A stretch of 64,000 nt of DNA. It comes from Pseudisothecium myosuroides (taxonomy: Eukaryota; Streptophyta; Bryopsida; Hypnales; Lembophyllaceae). The number at the start of each line of letters is the position of its first letter. The stretch's first letter is position 1. Shown here piece by piece: positions 57,401-64,000 of this stretch. The notes beneath the pieces are model-generated. The model made no database searches. It saw only the letters and a list, made by a program, of their open reading frames with translations, and was not told the origin of the DNA. Both the position numbers and the translations under genes were made by a program. Where the stretch lies: positions 22,196,245 through 22,260,244 of the forward strand of contig OX637289.1 in assembly GCA_951799445.1 (NCBI GenBank). The letters run 5' to 3'.

Positions 57401-59004
57401 TCACAGCCTTTTCCAAAAAACAGAATCAAATTCAAGTTCTGCAGTGACAGTTTTCTGTGATACCCTTTCCCTGTTTATCCTTAATCTCCCCGTGTTGTAC
57501 GTTCTTCCTTTTATGTATCTCAAGAAGTTCGTTGGTTTTCTGCTTCCAGGGAAGCGTGGAAAGGCAAGTCCTTGCTGCAGATTATGATGAGGGCAAATCT
57601 ATCGCCTTCAGTGGGCCTCGTATAGGTAAGAATGTGAAAGAGGTGCTTACTAAAGATGGCTTGAAGATGTTCACAAGAGGTGGGAGTGAGACTACGTTGC
57701 CCAAGGATCGGTGGATGCAAGGGCGGTTGGGCGTGCGCATCGATGAGCAAGAGAATGAAACCAACGCGCAAGTTCATGAACTGCATAGCAAATTACGGCA
57801 AACTGAAAATCGAAAGCGATCAGCCGAAGACTTGGCTCGAACATGCGATGCTGAGCTTCAAACCACCAAAAGGAGGAGGACAAATCTTCAGCGAGCAATT
57901 GTCAGCGATGAATTTCGGCTACGGGAGTTAGAGAGAACCGCTCGTGCTGAGTCAGCACTTGAGCCTGAGCCTGATGTGCATGAATTGCAAGAAGAAGTGA
58001 CTAATGTGGAGAATGAGATTCAGCGTAATGAAGACATTACTGTCAAGATGCAGTTTAGAGTGGATAGGGCACAGGAAAAAGTCAATGTAGTAAGGGCTCG
58101 GTTTGATGAACTCCGTGAGTCAGCCAGAGGGGATATCGAAGCGTCAAATGTTGCAGAGCAGGAGTTACTCTCACTCGAGGACGAACTCAAAGATGCTATT
58201 GCTGTTCAGCAGACATATGAAAAGGGAATGGAGGATACGCTTTTGCCTCGAATCGCGAAAAGGGAGAGTAAAGTGGAGGAGCTTCGGAAAAAGTTGGAAG
58301 CGGACAGAGGCAAGGCTCTCCAAGTTTGTCCAGAACAAGACGTGATCGACCTAGGCGGTCTGGGAGGCAAGTCGACGGATGATTTGACCCGTACCTATAC
58401 TCAACTGCAGAATAGGATTCGACGTGAAGAACAGCAGAATGAACCGTTGGATGAGCTCCAGGATAAGAAACACAAAATCGAGCGTAAGGTCGCCAAGAAA
58501 GAGCTGTCCTATAATACTTTTGTCAGCAAGCTTGAGATGCTGAATACTGCTTTCGAGAAGCGTTGCTGCAAATTTGATCGGAATTGTACCTTTCTCCGCC
58601 GGCAACTGACATGGCAGTTCAATGGTCATCTTCGAAGGAAAGGCTTTAGTGGTAGCGTGAAGGTGAATTATGAAACCGAGACACTCGCATTAGAAGTTCA
58701 AATGCCGCAAGACGCGTCGGGCAGTGCTGTGCGAGATACGCGGGCCCTTTCCGGTGGTGAAAGATCCTACTCGACATTGTCATTCGCCTTAGCACTTCAC
58801 GATATGACAGAGGCTCCCTTCCGAGCAATGGATGAGTTCGATGTCTTCATGGATGCCGTCAGCCGCAAAATCAGTCTCGATACGGTGGTGGATTTTGCTG
58901 TAAAGCAAGGGTCACAATGGATCTTCATTACACCTCACGATATTTCTTCAGTGAAAGCTGGACCTTTTGTAAGGAAGCAGCAGATGTCAGCCCCTCGCCC
59001 TTAG
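54433..59004 (+). CDS. SMC6: Structural maintenance of chromosomes protein 6
   Basis: Proposed exons 54433-54563, 55537-57226 and 57550-59004 give about 1,091 residues, near the 1,050-1,060 of plant SMC6. The protein pairs with SMC5 in the nuclear complex for recombination repair and replication-fork stability. KRVRVENFMCHPSL leads to Walker A GQNGSGKS (about 83-90). QDKSREFLH and FKATLLQQV are SMC6 landmarks. A coiled coil runs to the hinge (FGGDR...PPIGPIG...IIIYDF), then a second coiled coil. The C-terminal head has signature LSGGERS (about 1007) and Walker B with AMDEFDVFMD. The second intron is certain: CAG then GTACAT, acceptor CTTCCAG, phase 0. Exon 1 (acidic MDESEDGDVEE) and its join are inferred, because no ATG precedes VENFMC within exon 2. 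Only two introns interrupt the gene. Confidence 0.94.
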
Positions 59005-59687
59005 GAGCAACCGTGCCGCACTTCAAGCTGTAAATACGGAAACAATTGACTGATTCATCGGAGAAAAAATTCCTTGGACATCTCTCGAAGGGAAGATCAT
59101 GTATCATAGAAGGTTGGAGGTCTCAGGTACATTTCTAAGTGCCACTAATTTGGGATTCTAGGATTCATCGATCTAGAGAAATTTCACTGATTACAAGCAA
59201 TCCCCGTTGAATGGCGCCTAGCAGTTTACCGGAGTACCAAATTTTGAGCAGGCTGAGCGATTATTTCGACAGAAATGTCAACAAGATTTTAGATATCCTG
59301 AGAGGGTCCATAAGTAATTAGATCACTCACTTTTTTTTATTTTAGAGTAGGGAATGTTGGGACCTCTCAGCCAATCGAGCAAGCCCTAGCAGTTTTCTCT
59401 GTACTATGAGCACAGACTTCTAATCGAATTTGTATTATAATGTGCCCACTTCGATTGTAGTGTATGTTCTTTATGTGTTGTTGACATCTGGATTGGAGGA
59501 ACTGATCATCTGGATTGGTTCTGGTCTTGTAATAGATGCTTGCAAAGTAGTTGCTGGGGTTTGCGGAACTTGTGTAGATCCTGATCCTGTCTCCTGCATT
59601 TATCTCTGTTACTAACATCGACTCATCCATAACAATTGTTGAGGCTTGAGGTTGGCGACTTGATTTTCTGTATTGTTCCCTGTTCGC
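59005..59687. other. SMC6 downstream region
   Basis: Probably contains the SMC6 3' UTR. No other gene seen; the open frames here are short and without domains. Confidence 0.45.
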
Positions 59688-59862
59688 AACATCAACTCAT
59701 CTATGCATATACAGTACATGACATTCTTGAGGCTTTCTGTGTTGATCCCTGTCACCGACATCGACTCATCTAGGCATTTACATGACATTCTTGAGGCTTT
59801 CTGTGTTGATCCCTGTCACCGACATCGACTCATCTAGGCATTTACATGACATTCATGAGGCT
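59688..59862 (+). repeat. 64-bp tandem repeat
   Basis: GACATCGACTCATCTAGGCA...GATCCCTGTCACC repeats with a 64-bp period from 59757 and 59821, with a diverged unit before (59688) and weaker traces from about 59600. The two central units are identical over nearly all bases. Confidence 0.85.
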
Positions 59863-59919
59863 TGATGTGGATGACCCTTTTACAATGACATTGGAGATAT
59901 TCGAGATTTTGGAGATGTA

Positions 59920-60798
59920 CAGTACCCTCCAATAACTCTTGCAACCCCCTCTTTGCATCCCTTCAAATTTTTCCACTTTAAATCCATTTTAAGAATTTTT
60001 TTCTCAAAACTATCCTATTAAATTTATTATTTCATGCAATCTTGATCAACATACCAAATTTCAATTTCAAAAAACGAAAATTCCATTTTTGGTAAATTAT
60101 TTTGTGTGTTTTTCAATGTATTACATAATAATTGATTGAAAAATATTGGTGATGAATTTTTTAAATTTTACTAGGGAAACATGTAAGAAACATCAATGTG
60201 CACATCTCACTTTGAGGAAAAATTTGCATTACCAAGGAAATTTTTTTAACTATAGAGAATTCAATGTCAAGGTGTTGCCTTTTCAAATTTTATTAAATAG
60301 GTATTTCTTAATTGTAATTATATTTTACTAATTGACCCTTGTATTTTGACTTCTTCTAATCCTTTGAGCATGATGGTGCAATTGGTTTTCTAAACCTAAT
60401 TATAATTTAGAGATATTTGTTTTACAAATTTTCGGGAAGGCAACACTTTGACATTGAATTCTCTATAGTTAAAAAATTTTCCTTGGTAATGCAAATTTTT
60501 CCTCAAAGTGAGATGTGCACATTGATGTTTCTTACATATTTCCACAGTAAAATTAAAAAAATTCATCACCAATATTTTTCAATCAATTATTATGTAACAC
60601 ATTGAAAAACACACAAAATAATTTACCAAAAATGGAATTTTTGTTTTTTGAAATTGAAATTTGGTATGTTGATCAAGATCGCATAAAATAATAAATTTAA
60701 TAGGATAGTTTTGAGAAAAAAATTCTTAAAATGGATTTAAAGTGGAAAAATTTGAAGGGATGCAAAGAGGGGGTTGCAAGAGTTTTTGGAGGGTACTA
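59920..60798. mobile_element. 879-bp foldback, Tc1/mariner-like
   Basis: TA-CAGTACCCTCCAATAACTC at the left faces GAGTTTTTGGAGGGTACTA-TA at the right, and pairing continues over about 370 bp per arm (for example CAATGTGCACATCTCACTTT in both strands). TA on both sides and the CAGTACCC start suit a Tc1/mariner origin. The left arm also differs from the right by small substitutions, so it is not an assembly mirror. No transposase. Confidence 0.82.
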
Positions 60799-61549
60799 TA
60801 TAGAAAGTAAAGATGGCGGTATTGACAATGGTGAATTGGCTTGAGGAGATCTCATTTAAATTGCTCTCGACTTTGTAAACAAGATGCCATTGACAACTAA
60901 CGCCAAATTAGAGATTGTCAAGCGTGTCTAGTGAATTTGATTGTTGAATGGACAATCACTCAATGTGCCAGAGCCTCGATCAACAAACTTGAAGCCAAGT
61001 ACCCTTGTCTAATTTTTTAATTTTATTTTCCAAAGTTTAGGGGTTCAAATAATAGTGTCATCTTAGGTTGTCACCAAAACAAATGGGATAATTAGCACTT
61101 GTATCAATAATTGTTTTCGTATCTATATATGCATGAATGCCTATTCATTTTCATACAAGTATAGATATCTCTATGCATCCATATCAATACCTTTGTATAG
61201 ATTTGTATCCACATTTGTACCAATATATAATAAACTTGCCTAGGTGGACCCCTCATACTCATTTTATTTCTCCTGGCTACCCCCCTAGTTTTTTACCGAC
61301 TTGTGGTTGGGGTAGAAATAAGAATTGAATGAATCATTTAGGAAGCTTCAACAAAATATACTAGTAGAAAGATTTCAAAATCATTTTGGAACAAGAGTAG
61401 ACTTCTAATTTTTAGTTAAGGTATTAAAGAGGCTAAGAGTCAAGTCTTTGTGGCAAATAAAATATTCCAACAAGCTCTCAATCTTAGTTCACAATGATTT
61501 CTCTAAAAGCAATAGGAATTTATATTAGGAGAAGAATGGGGCATCCTTT
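60799..61549. other. AT-rich intergenic DNA
   Basis: Degenerate TATCCATAT-type repeats at 61110-61230; nothing else recognised. Confidence 0.45.
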
Positions 61550-61985
61550 TGAGAAACCGTGACCAATTCACAATCTAAAAGTAGTAGGAATTTACATTAG
61601 GAATTTACATTAGGGGAAGAACAAGGCATCTTTTTGAGAAACTGTGACCAATTCACAATACTCTACATGTAGATCAGTTTTGTAAATATCTTGGAAAAAT
61701 TTGGAAAATGTTGTGACCAATTTACAATACTGTACGAATTTACATTAGGGGAAGAACAGGGCATTCTTTTGAGAAACCGTGACCAATTTACAATACTGTA
61801 CATGTAGGTCAATTTCGTAAATATCTTGGAAAAATTTGGAAAATGTTGTGACCAATTTACAATACCGTACGTGTGGGTCAATTTCGTAAATAACTTGGGA
61901 AAATTTGAAAAATGTTATGACCAATTTACAATATTGTACGTGTAGGTCAATTTCGTAAATAACTCGGGAAAATTTGGAAAATGTT
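61550..61985. repeat. Tandem repeat, ~65-70 bp units with a larger period
   Basis: GTGACCAATTTACAATACTGTACRTGTRGGTCAATTTCGTAAATA-like units recur at least five times, each followed by CTTGGAAAAATTTGGAAAATG. Some units carry an extra ACATTAGGGGAAGAAC...GAGAAACCGT block, giving a larger period of about 135 bp. Confidence 0.8.
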
Positions 61986-62976
61986 GAAAATTTTAAAAAT
62001 TGTACAACTATTTATGAAAATCTGAAAAATTTCATTGTTGCTAATTCTGAATATCCAAAAATTATTCTTGAGAAAATATAGAAAAAAAACAAAACATTTA
62101 TGAATAAATAGAAAAAATCAATCCAAAATTAGGAGTGTTGAAAAATTAAAGAAAGCAAAGTGCTAAAAGTAAAAAAATCTAAATTAAGGTGCCAAACTGT
62201 CGAACTACAAAAAATAATCTAATTTGGCAACAAGCTACCAAAACTAACCTACTGTACGTGAAGGTCTGATCCAACACCTAAGTGCCGAAAAACTTTACTT
62301 TTGGTGCGCAAATGGGGTATATTCAAGGATATTCCAGAAGTTCACTTGTAATCTTCTAAAAATTTCACTTGTAATATTTTCAAAAATTCAGACATCCCAA
62401 AAAATACTTAATTTATGTCCGAATCTGACCTTCACGTAGGGTATGCGTACAGTAGCGAACAAAAAATTGCTGGAAAAAAAAATTAATATTTACAAATACA
62501 ATTTAAAAGTGCAATTTAAATCGAAATCCACCCTAGCAGACTGTCTGCCAAGGTGAACTGTGAATAAAAATTTCAAAAAAAACTCAATAAACTTTGAAAA
62601 TTAAAAAATGTATTTGCAGTCCACCATGGCAGATTAGGCCGTTGACTACAATGTTTTTTTGTAATCTTGGATTTTAAAATTTAAAAAAAAAATATAATTT
62701 TTTATTCAACAGTTTTTTCACTGCTGGTTCAGATTTGGCGGCCCTGTTGGGGCCCCATTCTTCTCCTAAAGTTGAAATTGATTTAAGTGAATTATAGGCA
62801 CAACTAGAATGACACTCATTTATCCTATTTGTGCATATTTAGTACAACACTAATTTATCAAAGGCACACTATTTTAAATTAGTGTAGGTTAAAATATTAC
62901 TTTATAATACAAATTTCCACAAACATAACAATTTGTAAAGTCACTAATTTTGCGCCCTCACTAATAAGAGAAATCA
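61986..62976. other. AT-rich intergenic DNA with a short inverted repeat
   Basis: TACGTGAAGGTCTGAT near 62256 and ATCTGACCTTCACGTA near 62424 face each other about 190 bp apart, with TACTGTAC-like strings outside: a MITE-like structure. Otherwise homopolymer-rich and non-coding. Confidence 0.5.
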
Positions 62977-63480
62977 GTGTCATCTGAACTGAATCCGTGC
63001 ATCGAGGTGATCAACTCCGTTTCCACAACGTACAACAGTTCACTGAAGAGGCTCATCGGTTCCAATTCGTCTACATTGCCTGGAGCAAACGTGATCATTC
63101 TCAACACTCAGCTAGCTTTCACCGCACCCACTCCAGATGCGGGTATATCAGGGCTCCTCATTATGCAACTTGAACGTAGTCCTCGATGATAATCAACTGA
63201 AGAGCCAGTTTGTGTTCATAAACCCTGTTACCTGAAACAAGTACCAGGAAAGTGAGCGGAAAATGTGGTGAGAGTTCCAACACCTTTGAATGATATGGAA
63301 GAAGCTAGGCGGGCTCTGCACACGGTCTGCAGCACCAACTCTACCGCAAGCTTCTTCTGGGACCAGGCACACCCCACGGAAGCTGGATCTTCAACCACTT
63401 TCTGCAGGGGTCCCTTTCCTACACAAATGGGAAGAGCGTTGCCGAATTTCTGCACTGCACAGGATGACGCGAGGTGAGTT
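62977..63480 (+). pseudogene. GDSL esterase/lipase 3'-end remnant
   Basis: The first block (about 62977-63110) reads NPCIEVINSV...YNSSLKRLI...LPGANVIILNT, typical of the plant GDSL segment CxxxxN...FNxxLxxL...LPGAxxxxxx. A second block (about 63320-63400) reads CSTNSTASFFWDQAHPTEAG, the block V region with the catalytic Asp and His (D-x-H) of the family. Between them the expected GCC/C-rich segment is missing or out of frame. After HPTEAG the likely continuation lies in another frame (LSYTNGKSVAEF). No N-terminal GDS motif was found before it. GDSL enzymes are usually secreted acyl hydrolases of about 360 residues; here only the last third remains. A short intron between blocks is possible, so a real 3' end with errors cannot be fully excluded. 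Confidence 0.65.
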
Positions 63481-64000
63481 GTGACTCCCTGGAAAAAATT
63501 CGCGAGGATCCTACTAGCTTTTAACCATTTCACAAATTATGCGTACAAATATTTGTTGAAACCACTTTATTTGCTGAACTGATGGAAAAGTGCATACCTT
63601 ATCTGCGCAACTATTCACAAGTCCAAAAAGATTGTTGAAGTTGCGTCGTCTGTCCCAAGCTTGCAACGAAGGAAAAAGGCACCCGCTACTAGAGCCATGC
63701 ACAATTGCATTTCCAACACCTACTATCTGAAGAAAGGAATCTTGCTTTGGGTTCGTTTTCTCTGCACACGCGCCCGCAGCATAGACATGACAGCACCTTT
63801 GACAGCCATGAGGCCAATACATTTAACACTTGCTGCGGCAGATAAAAATCCAAACGGAATGTACCCACGAACACAAATGCACCGAGCAAAACAAGAATCA
63901 TGTTCTTAGTCCATCAATAATATTACTAAAGTGCAGTAATCAATATGGAAGAAGTAAGAATCTGCAAAAGTCCTTTGAAGGATCACCTCTAGGACAATGG
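63481..64000. other. Window end, no gene recognised
   Basis: Both strands have medium-length frames (for example minus 63689-63901 with a hydrophobic N-terminus, MILVLLGAFVFVGTF). I do not recognise a domain. A gene entering from beyond the window is possible. Confidence 0.35.

Noticed and set aside
63514..63901. Minus-strand frames with a signal-peptide-like start
   Set aside because: Hydrophobic start only; no GDS motif or other domain, and the frames shift within 200 bp.
1..64000. CRISPR arrays, rRNA, tRNA and organellar insertions
   Set aside because: No regularly spaced short repeats, no cloverleaf I could defend, and no recognisable plastid or mitochondrial genes were seen by reading; a covariance-model scan would be needed to exclude tRNAs and snRNAs.

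Overview
This is nuclear DNA from a land plant. The evidence is a chloroplast-targeted A-type GAPDH with a transit peptide, plant-type P450s, FAS1 and SMC6 homologues of plant type, spliceosomal introns, and AT-rich intergenic DNA full of small plant-style DNA transposons. The proteins look plant-like but not closely angiosperm-like. A bryophyte or other seed-free plant is my guess; I cannot fix the species from the sequence.

Layout. 1-4.1 kb: AT-rich DNA with a purine-rich tract and a solo transposon end. 4.1-5.8 kb (-): the middle part of CAF-1 large subunit (FAS1), with a degenerate tandem repeat upstream. 6.7-14.2 kb: gene-poor, holding a CACTA element with its target duplication, two Helitron 3' ends and several MITEs. 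14.3-16.4 kb (+): GAPA in four exons. 18.3-38.4 kb: three intact five-exon cytochrome P450 paralogues, A (+), B (-) and C (-). B and C are recent duplicates that share introns and flanks. Between B and C lie a 1.08-kb foldback, MITEs and dispersed repeats. 38.4-54.4 kb: a transposon-rich desert with two inverted TTAA-flanked elements, a PIF/Harbinger-like element, and a tandem foldback interrupted by a MITE. 54.4-59.0 kb (+): a complete SMC6 gene (three exons, about 1,091 aa). 59-64 kb: tandem repeats, a mariner-like foldback, and a broken 3' piece of a GDSL esterase/lipase gene.

How the genes relate. GAPA is a Calvin-cycle enzyme, SMC6 is a DNA-repair ATPase and FAS1 is a chromatin-assembly factor; they look like unrelated neighbours. 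The only gene cluster is the P450 trio. It shares one exact exon architecture, but B and C differ sharply in a short patch that should line the substrate pocket. I found no new multi-gene system. The most unusual signals are that P450 divergence pattern, the TTAA-bounded element pair, a MITE family that seems to insert without target duplication, and the long foldbacks. No CRISPR array, rRNA or convincing tRNA was seen.
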